From the NCBI GenBank assembly GCA_001179505.1, contig CDMY01000666.1, positions 210,768 to 274,767 of the forward strand: DNA of 64,000 bases, read 5' to 3'. This document shows, piece after piece, positions 22,101 to 33,467 of the stretch. The stretch is from Vitrella brassicaformis. Lineage: Eukaryota; Sar; Vitrellaceae. The translations under genes were made by a program, and so were the position numbers. The notes under the pieces were generated by a model. It made no database searches. It saw only the letters and a program-made list of their open reading frames with translations, and was not told the origin of the DNA. The number at the start of each line of letters is the position of its first letter. Within the stretch, counting starts at the first letter, position 1.

Positions 22101-25100
22101 AGCTGGGTCGACGACATCAAACACTGCAAGCTGAAGCGGCCGACCTTCTGGCGCTGCTGCGACACCTACTACGGCAACCCCTGCGGAAACTACAGTGACG
22201 TCAACCCGGCACTACTTGCCAGCATCCCTGAGGGGCCGCCACTGCCTTGCTACGACTGGATGCACAGATTCGCCAGAGGACGGAAGAACGGACAAGCGCA
22301 GAAAGACGTCTGGTGGGTGGTGGGACATGGTTTGCAGAAAGGATCTGATCTGGCGACATTCCTGTGCCCTGCAGGCTGATCACAGCTCCGATGGGAGACG
22401 AGGTGCCTTTCCGGATGCCCATAAAGGGGGCAGAGTACTATGGCGGTTGCTGCCCCGTCGAAACCGGGCAGTCCTCGTCCGACATTCGCAACTCATGCGA
22501 CAAGGACAACCCTTTCTTTGTCGACATGAAGAGCGACATCGTCCCATTCTTCTTTGACAACTTCCCCATTACATCTGACAGCCTCTACTGCCGAGGTGAG
22601 GTGCACGCGTGGGGGACGGTCCACGAACCATCCCATCCCCACACCGTCGGGTTGTCTGTCAGAGGCGATTGGTGCGTGGCGCGAGGTGGGTCGCTTGGAG
22701 GCGTGGAAGCTGAATTGCGTCCAAGTGGGGGGCGCCTGTCGCAGCCACGTGTCGAACTCGACCGTGTGCATGCTGAGCTGCGAGCAGATCGAGGATACGG
22801 AGGGCTGCAATGCATTCAACTTCTACAGCCCGGGGGGCGACCTTGCCAACAGCGACTGCTGCCTCCAGTCCTGCAGCGACCCCAAGAACCCCGTCATCGC
22901 TGAGCTCAAGAACCTGGACCAACTGCGACAGTGGAAGAAATACGTCAACCCGGAAGGTGAGGCATCGGATCGTGTGACGCTTGCATGTGTCTCTTCCATC
23001 GTTTGTGTGCAGTCAAAGGAGTTGATATCGGCCTGCAGACCTTCCGTAAGTGGCCAACAGAGACCACGCAGGCAGGCCTTCTCGTTCCCGCGCTCTGACT
23101 TTGTCGTGTCTCCGCAGCTGCTCCTGGGTGTTCCGCCATCGCGCTGACGCACACGGACGCGGAGAGCGGCCCATATTGGCTGACAGCCGACAACACCCCC
23201 TTCCAGACCTACTGCGCCTTCGACAAGGCCCACGACCGGATATGGACACTCATCCGGTCGGTGCGGCTTCAGGACTACACCAACCAGGGCGACAGCTTCC
23301 GCGGCCTGACCTTCATGAAGGACTACTCCGGAAACTTGCCTGTCATCCAGGGGGTGCCGTATCGGACTCTCATCAATACCACACACGGGGAGCCTCCCGC
23401 AGACTCTTACGATCTGCCCAAGCGTGAGCGAGACACAGGGAGGGGGACAGAGGAAAGGGTGGCTGGAGTTGGTTTTGTCCTGTCCAGAGATACTTGGCGG
23501 GATGGTTGAGGACGAGCACGCCACGTGGAGATACTTCATGGCCAGTTGCAACTTCGACACCTCACAGACGAGGGACTTCTTCACTGTGGCGCTCCAGGGC
23601 GAAACAAGCTTCCACCCCCTCTCATTCGAGGGCAAGAACAAGTGCCAAAAGGTCGTCCATTTCGACATACGGGGAAATACGTGTAGAGGTGAAGTGGAGA
23701 GCACAAAGGCAACATCAACCCGGGTGGGTGTGAGGAGATCCTGTTGGTGTCTTTGTTGTGCTGTCGCTCAACAGACAAGTGTTACCTGCCCTTCACGCAA
23801 GGCACCTCGAGCAAATACGACCTGCACGTGGAGTCCTTCAAGGAGTACTCCCAGGGCATCTGCCAGGCATCATCGGCGGCGCCTGCATCCCTCATCCACA
23901 CCATGGGCGGCCGCCCACCAAACGCGACAACAGCAGCAACGAGTGTCTTCGTGACACAGAGGGAGGAGAGAGAGGCAGATGCAGATGTGCCCGAAGAGCG
24001 CTCGACGATCGCCCTGAACAAGCCTGCGAGGCTGAGCAGTGTAGGTGGCGACCGCGGGGCTGCCCTTGCTGTCGATGGGAGGCCGGAGACATGGTAACAG
24101 ACGTACAGTGGATGAAGTTGGTGTGTGAATGATGGTTTATGAGTTGGTCGATTGCTTTCTTCGCCGTTCAGTGCTCAGACTGATCCGATGGACCCGTTTC
24201 CAAACCCATGGTGAGCACTGCGGTGACAAACCCATACATACAAGCCTACATGGATGAGTACCGTGCGGCTGCAGGCTCATGGTTGACTTGGGAGAGGCCG
24301 TCGAGGTCACATCCTTACTGCTCCTCAACACACAAGATCAGGCCAAGCGGTGAGGGAGATCTGGAGAGATGTCGGAAGATGGACGAAGACAGTCACACGC
24401 CAGCCACGCATGGCTGCCTCTCTCTGTTTCAGCTACCGTCTTCCTGGCGCGACCGCGTTTGTCGGGTCATCCGACCGAGACCCCCGCGAGAACACCGAAT
24501 GCGAGTCCACTCCCGCAGCCATTGACCCCTCATATACACTCAGGTGTCCGGATGGCACCAAAGGACAGTATCTCTGGGTGGTGCGGGTGCCAGACCGGCT
24601 TGGACCCGACAAGGCCCGGCTGCCCGACACGGCCATGAGTGTCTGTGAGGTCATTGTCGAGGGCAAAACGGCCGCGCCGGAAAGGCAACCAGAAGAAGAA
24701 GAGAAGCCAGAAGGGCCGAAGAAGCCAGACCTGGGCCCGTTTGGGGAGGCAGGCGAGGGTGGAGGCACGCCAGTTTGGGGCAGCGCCGGGGGCAGTGTTG
24801 GTGCGTTGAACAAGCCTGCCCTGCAGAGCAGCACTGGTGAGGGCCATCAGGCGTCTCTGGCGGTGGATGGGAAGCCCGAAACATGGTGGGAATAGACACT
24901 AGGTGTCGACTGCTACTCTCTTTCCTTCCACTGTACATGGTGTGTCTTGTTGTACGCTCTTTGTCTTTCATGCAGCGCCCAGACAGATCCCAAAGACACC
25001 TTTCCCAATCCATGGTCAGCTATTCGCTTGGCATTCAGGCGTCAGACCGTTAGACATCACTGTACGCCCTCCTGTGTACACAGGCTGATGGTTGACCTCG

Positions 25101-27020
25101 GGCAGGCAGCGGAAGTGACAACAGTGACGCTCACCAATACACCGAGTCAAGAGACATGGTCACGATGGATGGACAGCCACATTGAGACATGCATCAATAA
25201 CAATAAACCTCCCCTTCTCTTCTTGTCCCTTCGTCTCTTCCCAGATACCGCCTCGTTGGCGTGACCGTCTTTGTCGGCTCGTCAAACAGGGATCCCCGCC
25301 AGAACACCGAATGCGAGTCCACTCCCTCGTCTCTCGACCCATCCTACACACTCAAATGCCCGGAGGACGCCAAGGGGCAGTATCTGTGGGTGGTGCGGGT
25401 GCCAGACCGGCTGGGCGAGGCCAAGTCTCGCCAGCCCGACACGGCCATGAGTGTGTGCGAGATTAGGGTGGATAGCAGGACTGCCGCAGAAGAAGAAGGG
25501 GCGAAGCGAGGGCTACCGACTACTCCTCCAGAGAAGGGAGGCGCCCCGACGGAAGAAGAGGATGGTACGAAAACCACCAGCCAATGCACGTGCCGTGTTC
25601 TGTGGGCTTGTGAAGATGCTTGTGTGTCGTCTCTGCAGAGGGCGTGGTTCTGTCTGGTCACAAAGGCTATGCGAAGGGGGCGTTGGAAGGGGACGAGGAC
25701 AACTGGGGACGATACGAGAGGATCAACCCCCAATTCGGCTGCAGCCACGACGACAAATCCACCACCAACTTCTGGCTGGGGGAGAAATGTGAGCAAACGA
25801 CACATTGGTCTCTCAACGGAGACATCAATGCTGGTCTGTTTGTGTTGTCATGTGGTCAGATCCGGAGATGGAGAAGCACTGCGCGCCGCGTTTCTTCTAC
25901 GAGCGTCGGGAGGGTCTTGGGTGCAAGGCCGACATCCTGCGGGTGCTCGATTGGCTGGATCGGCTGCAGGAGTACCGGTCCTACAATGAGAATCTGTGCG
26001 AGGCCGAGTGCAGCCTCAACCCCATGTGCATGGCCTACTCTCTCAAGGTGGGGGACTCCGACACACCGAGACACCCACTCATCCCTCCCACATACCATGT
26101 GTGTCAGGTTGACGCGAGCAACAGCAGCAGGGTCTTGTGTCGTCTGTGCAAGTTCACGAGCCCCGAACATTTCAATCGGGAGGACCACACCTTCGCCGGC
26201 CTCAAGATGCGCCACCCCCCTGACTACCCCCACCCATCACACCCGCCCGTCCCATGCGCACCGCCGGACGGCTGCTTCGTCCAGGCCCAGCGGTCCGAGG
26301 GCGGCCCGGGGAAAGCCTGCGACCACAAGATGGCCCCTTCGGTGAGGGAGGCAGACGGCATCAGCGAGCAGGTGGCCGTGCATCTCGTCGACGTGGCCTC
26401 CATGAACAGACACGTCAAGAACACACACGACCCCATTGTTGACATACTCTGCAGGTGGTCGATTCGACGGATGAGACATGGATATATATGTACCATTGGA
26501 TGGTCTGTCTGAGTGCCTCAGGATGCGCATGGTTCGGATGCAGCAGCTGCTGGGCAAGACGGTTCGCTGCTATGAGGTCTTCTTCGACTACCCCGGACAC
26601 ACACCAGACAGCGGCCTGCTCACCATCGAGTGCAGACTCTACTCGTCATCGGGAATAATGGAGGCTGGCGGCAACTTCAGGGCGGCTCAGGTGATCTATG
26701 GGCTCTGCCCCGCACCCACCGAGAGAGAGATTGCCGACGAAGAGGAAGAAGAGAAAGAGGGAGAGGAAGTCAAATCGGGAGGCGCAAACACGACAATCCC
26801 GACCACCGAGACACCATCGATGGTGCCGAATGGGACAGCTTTGGCCGATGTGTTCAGCCACAGTGCTGCTTTTGGTGCTGCTGGCCAGGCAGTGTATGGC
26901 TCATGGGCAGACGTGGGGTATAGGGATATAATGTGGCGTGAAGAGCAGCCGTCGGTGCGTCGAAAGAGAAAGAGGAACTATGGTTTGGCGCGAGAAAGGC
27001 TGAAGTTCCGCAGGCGATAG
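19169..27020 (+). CDS. Large secreted cysteine-rich protein with PAN/Apple-like modules and two fucolectin-type domains
   Basis: Twenty-eight exons sum to exactly 1,989 codons (1,988 residues). The N-terminus (MSFAMARKAGDFFLHLLIIA, SAFVPHGEG) is a signal peptide. PAN/Apple-like stretches include DNPSGCCMACAQTEGCEAFI (about residue 210) and STVCMLSCEQIEDTEGCNAF with NSDCCLQSC. Two tandem lectin domains follow (23,990-24,660 and 24,805-25,475): ALNKPARLSSVGGDRGAALA, PNPWLMVDLGEAVEVTSL, ATAFVGSSDRDPRENTECES and GQYLWVVRVPDR, then a second copy with near-identical wording. This is the layout of fucolectin/tachylectin (F5/8C-like) sugar-binding domains. The last exon is acidic, then Thr-rich, and ends with basic RRKRKRN and RLKFRRR. 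Role in adhesion or cell-surface recognition is inferred. One join (25165-25244) lacks a GT donor. Confidence 0.85.
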
Positions 27021-27269
27021 GTGCATGATGGATGATGCTCTGTGTGTGTGTGGTTTGTGTGGGTGGGCGTGTCTCTAATAGGGTGCATGACCTGTGGCTC
27101 CCTCGATTGTTATGCTCGACAGGGCTGTCTCTGAGACTCTGTCATCACGTATGTATTCGTATGGCAATCAGTCCATGCACGGTGTGATCATTGGTCCACC
27201 CAGAGATGAATGTTCACAAGATCATCACAAGGCAAAAATCACAACATCATCACACACCCCTGCCCGCAA

Positions 27270-29973
27270 TCACTCGTTGCCGTCCTTCCCGTCACTGAAG
27301 CATTCGGTGTCGGTGCCTTCTGAGCCGACGTCGGTGTCATCCTCTACCATCATAGCCTCCATGGCCTCCACCATCATAGCCTCCAACGCAACAGACTGTT
27401 GAACAGAGGAATACAAGCGCAGCCAATGGATGCAGAGACGTCCGTGTGGGGAAACATCCTGTCGACAGACCAGGGTGCGTATGTTCTCATCGGCGTGGTG
27501 CGTCAGCTGCGAAAGCCTGGCCACTCCATCGGCCTACAGACGATAAGCAGATGGGCGCCTTCTTTTTTCGCCCGCATGTGACCTACCTGTCGTATGAGGT
27601 TGCAGTAGGGGTTGTGCGGGAGGCCGTCACGCGCCTGGACGTCCTCATCAAGACTGCAGGCAGACCGGCAACACAGGCGGGATGCTCGCCCATGGCATAG
27701 CTGTGTGTCGTGTTGTGATAGAAAGGGCACCGCAGTAAGTTGTGGACTACAAGGAGTGCGTCTCTGAGCATTGCGACCTCGGTGCCGTCCACAAGCAGAT
27801 CGCACAGCGGCCCGACGCAACCACACTCAACCAAATACTCCACCTGAACAACCATGACATTACAGCACATTCTTTCCAGCTGGTCTTATCTGTACCTGCT
27901 GCTGCGATCCGAGTCCCACTCCATTGATGATAGCCCACAGTGCCTCTCGCTTGACGCCCGGCGTGTCTGTGGTAGCTATGGTGATCAGCAGGGGCACCCC
28001 ACCACTCTCGATGACCACCTGGCGCTGCTCACGTTGGCGCTGCTCACGTGAGCCTGACCAGACACAGATACGTCATTGTCCCCACTGCTTTGTTTAAGCT
28101 CACCCACCAGCCATGATGTTGGAGAACGTCCAGCACGCCTCCTTGCGAATATTCTCGTTGGGCGACGACAGCAGCGCCCGCAAAGCAGGAATGGCACCGC
28201 ACTCGATAATCGCCTGTTTCTGCACATCATTGCCTGAGAACACACACAAACAGAAACGCCCAGGCCGCCGCTCGGTAAGGCGTGTGCGCGTGTCGTCTCT
28301 CAGCATTTCGTGTGCCTACCCGCCACGATGTTGCCGATAGTCCTCACTGCAGGTTGCTGGATCTCACAGCTGTCATGGCCCACAAGCTCCACCAATCGGC
28401 CGCACACACCACTCCCGACTACCGCCTCGATGCGCTCGTCGCCTCTCTCGCTTGTGAAGTGCGACAGCACCCTGCACCCCTGTCTGAGCACTTCAGCGTC
28501 CTGGTCAGGCCTCTTGATGAGCTCTGCCACCACCGGCACCGCTGGCGACACCAACTCGAAGAGCGGCTGGGGCCGGCCACGGCACAGGTTGGAGAGCGTC
28601 CAGGTGGCTGTGCCCACCATTGACACCTCCTTGCTCTCGCGCAGCACCTTGAGCAGCGGCTCCATGACGCCCGCCTCCAGCACCAGGTCGCGATGTTGCC
28701 GATCGCCGGCGATGTTGCCGAGTGCCCACACGGCCGGTTCGCGCACACCATCGTAAGGGGACGACAGCAGCTGCACGAAGGGCGGGATGGCACCAGCCTC
28801 GACAACGGCCTGCGTCTGCCCCGATGTGCCCCCAGCGATGTTGGTCAGCGACCACATGGCTTCATACTGCACCTTCGGCATGCTCGAGTCACTGAGCAAC
28901 CCCACGAGTGGTTGAACGACGCCCGCATCGACGGCCTCCTGGGTGGGCGGCACTTCTTCGATGGCGAGCAGTCTGCCAACTGCAGCGGCGGCCTCAAGCT
29001 GGATGGCTGTATCGCCGCTTTTGAGTCCGTCGGAAATGACGCCGAGCAGACAGGCCAGGCTGACTCCCTCCACCACCCTTTGCCGTGAAGTCGCAATGCG
29101 GCAGAGTGCGCTGGCCACGTAGACGCGCTCATCGAGATGGGGGGACGATGACAGCAGCTGAATGAGGGGCGGGATGCCGCCCGCATCGACGACGGCCTGG
29201 GTCTGCTTCGATGTGCCCGAAGCGATGTAGGTCAGCGCCCACGCCGCCTCAAACTGGAGCTTCGGGCGAACCGAATTGGCGAGAACGGCCACCACTGGTT
29301 GAATGAGGCCCGCATCGATGGCCTCCTGGATGGGCGGCGCCTCTCGCAACAGGTCGCGGAGGGCACTGGCGGGAGCGAGTTGGATGGCCCCATCGCCGCT
29401 TTTAAGTCCCTCGGAAATGACGCCGAGCAAAGATGTCATGTTGACACCATCCACGAGCCCCTTTCGTGAGTAGATGAGTTGCCCTCCTCCGTCGGGGGGT
29501 CGGGATCGTGAGTAGTCGACGCTGCAGACGACGCTGCAGAGGGCACTCGCCGCGTGAACGCGCACACCGAGCTCATGGGGGGACGAGAGCAAGTGCACGA
29601 AAGCAGGGATGGCACCGGCCTTAATGAGGGCGTCAGCGGTGATGGCGAATGGAAGGCGTATAAAGGCGATGGCTGCCAGGCATCTGGCCGCCTCGAGCTG
29701 AACGCTTGGAAGCCAGTGGCTCTTGAGTAGCAGCACCAGCACCGGCAGGGCATCGATGGCGTCGACGACAGCATAGATGATGTCCTTCTGGCATCCAGGC
29801 TGAGCCACAGTCAGCCGTCGATGCAGCTCACGGAGGGGACTAAGGCTGATGAAGGAAAACCGGCTCGAGAAGCGCTTCGCAAGTTGAGGGACGGTCAGCT
29901 GCTTCAGGTCGGGCCATATCAAGGAGCAAACGGCTGCCCAGATGGTGCTGAAGAAGGCTGAAACGCCCCGCAT
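27270..29973 (-). CDS. Importin-alpha-like armadillo-repeat protein lacking an IBB domain
   Basis: Seven exons (28320-29973, 28108-28233, 27896-28053, 27731-27843, 27587-27653, then two short ones ending at 27270) sum to 768 residues. Armadillo repeats carry the importin-alpha signature helix: [105 protein letters not shown] and [14 protein letters not shown]. These Trp/Asn ladders bind nuclear localisation signals. The C-terminus has [20 protein letters not shown] and an acidic tail ([15 protein letters not shown]). The usual basic N-terminal importin-beta-binding domain is missing; instead the protein starts [20 protein letters not shown], a hydrophobic helix. The first exon holds about 550 residues without intron. 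A 15-bp tandem repeat gives [10 protein letters not shown] at an exon start. Confidence 0.85.
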
Positions 29974-30857
29974 CGCGATTGCGAATCCGTTTACAAATGC
30001 TGTAAATCGCTTGCTGTCAGTCAATCACGCTGAGCTACATCTACTGGTGCATACCACCTCTGGCTGATCTCTATTTCCTGCCTCAGCTTGACAAACTGGT
30101 TGACCGATTGGTGAAACCTTTTTGACTTATGTTCCGTGACGAGACACTATGCTTCCAGAGCCGCGGGCAAGCTCAAAAATGCTGTTGTAGACAGAGATCA
30201 CTGGTCAAATCAGGCCAAAGGCTCCTTATCACCAGTCTGTCTGCGTGCCTGCTCCCGCCGAGGCCCGGCATCTATCCCAGACTGACCTCAGCAAAGGCAG
30301 TCGGAGAAGGATCTCGAGCTCACGGAGAACAGACAGGCACACAGGCCGCACATCTGTCTGTCTGCCTTCAGAGCACATCAAGTAGACAGACGATCCATCC
30401 ATCCACCCACCCATCTCGCCAGTGAGTCGGTCCGCAAACGAATTCAGACACTCACTAGGGGCGAGTCCGTCGGTCGGTCCGCGCACATGCACACAACACC
30501 CTCTCACGCAGAGAGATGAGATCCATGCAAGAAAGCTCCATACAGAGAGGTGACAAGAGGTGAGGTGAGCTGCACGGGCGTACGCACACGCGTGTATATA
30601 CCAAACACAACCAAACAATGTGCATGCCACGCCTGCCCCTGCCTGCCTGTGCGTCCCACCCAGTATGCAAAAACATGGACCGGAGGCCCCCACCGATATA
30701 GAAATCGTGCAGCCGGCATTTCTGTCCCTCCCCACTCCCCCTCCCTCTCTCCTTCCTACTCGGCCCGCCTGCCGGTTGAAAAAAGGCTGTGCAAGCAGGC
30801 GGGCGTGAGTGGCAAAGATCGAGGGAAAGAGACAGAGGGAGGAGGTCATGTCATGTG
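29974..30857. other. Intergenic region, no gene seen
   Basis: Upstream of the armadillo gene and downstream of the next minus-strand gene. Low-complexity CT- and CA-rich DNA; overlapping open frames on both strands have skewed, non-protein-like composition. Confidence 0.5.
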
Positions 30858-32549
30858 CTAGCAGACGTCAGGGCCCCTGCGATGGATCAAGTTGCTCGCC
30901 GAGGAGGGCTCCGCCATCTGGACACACACACACACTCAGAGGAGGTCCGTCACCATGTGTGTGTGTCTTGTGTTGTGGAATGTGTTGTGGGGTGCATGCC
31001 ATGTCACTGACCTGCAGTCTGTAGGCCAGCATGGCATTGTTCTGTTCTGCGCGTCGCAGCTTCTCCATCGTGGCCAGCAGCTCTTGCTTGAGCGCCGCCT
31101 CCGTCTCGCTGCCCTCATCCACACGACGCGCCAAACTCTGCACAAACCCACACACAGAGAAAGAAAAGTGTGTGTTGATGGTTCCCTCGTGTGCTGTGTG
31201 CTGTGCTATGTGCGTTTGTGTGTGTGTCGCAGTTTGCCTTATTCTTCTCGTGTAGGTTGCGAACGCCGTCACGCAGTGCTGCACATACCATACCAACCGG
31301 ACACACACAGTGCACCCAATGGATGGATGCATCTCTCCCCCCGTCCCCCCTCCTAATCCCTCACTCACTTCTAATAGTGTTCTGCATCCTCCCTACTGCC
31401 TCGGCCGATGCGGCGGCGGGCTGGGAGGCCTCGGCCGCCTCGTGTGTGTCAGGGTGCGGGTGCATCGACACCAGTGTCGAAGACTGCACGCTGTTAGCCA
31501 ACTCTGTAGAGGGAGGGACAGGGGACAGGTGTGGGTACGGGACTGTATGTGCGTCTGTATGGGTGTGGATGTGTGTGTGGTGTGTACCGACTATGACTGG
31601 GCTAAGCTTCATCATGGCACTCTCGGCGTTCGGACAGCTGCACACACAACAACACAGGCAGGGAGGGGGGGAGGGAGGGATGGAGAGAGAATATCCATGC
31701 AGCCAGCCATTTCTCGATGCTTCCGTGGTGTGCTGTGCTGCGTTGAATGCGTTGCTCACTCACTCCTTGATTTGGTTGATGATGTGCCTCACCCACGCGT
31801 CAACGTCAAACTGCTCCAAGGGAGGATCGGAAGACGACGCACCTGACGCACACATAGACACACACAAGTACACACCATCTCTTCCCATCCCTGTGTGGCC
31901 GCTCCGGTCGGTCACCCTCTACAGCCATCATGGCGCGCCTCTTTCGACCCCTCTCAGCTACGGGCGAGGACGCAGCCGCCGCCGCCGCAGCAGCAGCCAC
32001 GGCCCCCTCGACAACACCACCCCCACAAGCACTGGCAGAGTCCCCCTCCATCCCCCCTCCCATACCACCCCCATGCACATGCACGTTGCTCTCGCCACTA
32101 GCCGCTGCTGCCGCTGCCGCCGCTGCTGGTGGCTGTCGCGAGGCGCTCTCGTACCGCACAAACTCCCGCAGCGCCGCAGCGGTCGTCTGTAGGTCCTGGT
32201 GGGTCTCCAGGAACGCACGAGTCACCTGCAGCACGCCACACACACATACACAGGAAGGTCACACAGTGAGGTGTGTAGTGTCGTTTGTGTGTGTCGTGAT
32301 GGGTTGAGGTCACTGACTCACCCCGATGTGTACGTGAGGGAAGTCCCTGTTGAGCGAGTGGAGCTTGGCGGCGAAGGCCGCGTCGCCTCGGTGCGGCGAT
32401 GTCCTGGCGACGCTGCCTGGGTCGCGAGAGTGCCCACCGCTCCCCTCCTGCATCCCCGCGTGGGCTCCATAGTGACAGCGGGTCTTCTTGCGCTCCATGC
32501 TCGGCGTGTGGCCGTCCATCGGCCGCTTCAGACCGATGACCGACGACAT
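30858..32549 (-). CDS. Coiled-coil protein with polyalanine segments, unknown function
   Basis: I do not recognise a family. About six exons read from MSSVIGLKRPMDGHTPSMER (start 32549) through FAAKLHSLNRDFPHVHIG, a helix VTRAFLETHQDLQTTAAALR, two alanine runs (around 32105 and 31985) and a basic RGRKRRAMMAVE. It then continues with SSDPPLEQFDVDAWVRHIIN and a clear coiled coil (ETEAALKQELLATMEKLRRA, EQNNAMLAYRLQ) to a short last exon ending GPDVC. The stop is TAG at 30858-30860. The basic patch and helices could suit a nuclear or structural protein, but there is no domain to prove it. Splice phases agree at the joins I checked. Confidence 0.65.
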
Positions 32550-33123
32550 CCCGACCAACACACGAAATGAGGGCTGAGTCAGGCTTCAACTGTCTCCTCG
32601 TGGTGATGATGGCGGTGGAAAGGGATTCCTGGAGAGGCCTTCCTATGCATCGCTGGCTCTAAAATGAGTGTGAGACGACCCTAAGCCAAACCCTGAACCC
32701 CAGGACCGAGCCGCCTAGAGTTTTTTGTAGCGCGATGCATACGTGTGTTCTTAGTGAGATTCCCATTCTCCTGTACAGTCACTTCCAAGAAAAAAAAACC
32801 GCCGTCTATATATACAGGAATGGGTGTAACTGCAGGCGCCCCACCGGTCAATATCCACACCGGATCTCTCACTCACCTGTTTGTCTGCGGTCACGTAGGT
32901 TCCTTTGCCTTATGGAGAGCTACGTCTGCGGTTCCTTGGCGCCCGCGTAGCTCTCCATTGAAGGGAAGGAGACATACGTCACCGCAGACATGTCGTAGCT
33001 CTGCTCTCGCTGCTGGGAATGAATGGGTGGATGGGCCTCTTCTCTTCTCTGTCTGTCTGTCTGTCTGTCTGTCTGTGGTCGATTTATGTCTGTGGGTGCG
33101 TGTGTGTGTCGTGCCCCATCCGT
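32550..33123. other. Intergenic region with small palindromic repeat
   Basis: Between two minus-strand genes. It includes an imperfect inverted repeat, gagagctacgt...acgtagctctc (about 32912-32958), and (tctg)n at 33050-33072. No gene. Confidence 0.45.
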
Positions 33124-33432
33124 CTATACAGCCCCACTCCCCACTCCGCCCATCCGCCCCTTCTTCACCCCCTCCTTCTCCCCCTCCTTCTCCCCCTTAT
33201 CATTGCTGCTCTGCCGCTTGCGCTTCAGCCGCTCCATGCGGGTCGCCAGGTCCTCGTTCTCCTCGGCCGCCTCGCGATTTGTGTAGAAGATGACAGTCTC
33301 GGCAGCTTTCATGTCGGCCCGCAGCCACATGATGGTCTCGCCCACACCGTTGAGGAGCGATTGAATGCTGCCAGCAGAGTTGTTGGCACGGCCCAGGTCA
33401 GCAAACACCGACGTGGACGTGTACCTGATGTG

Positions 33433-33467
<35 letters not shown>

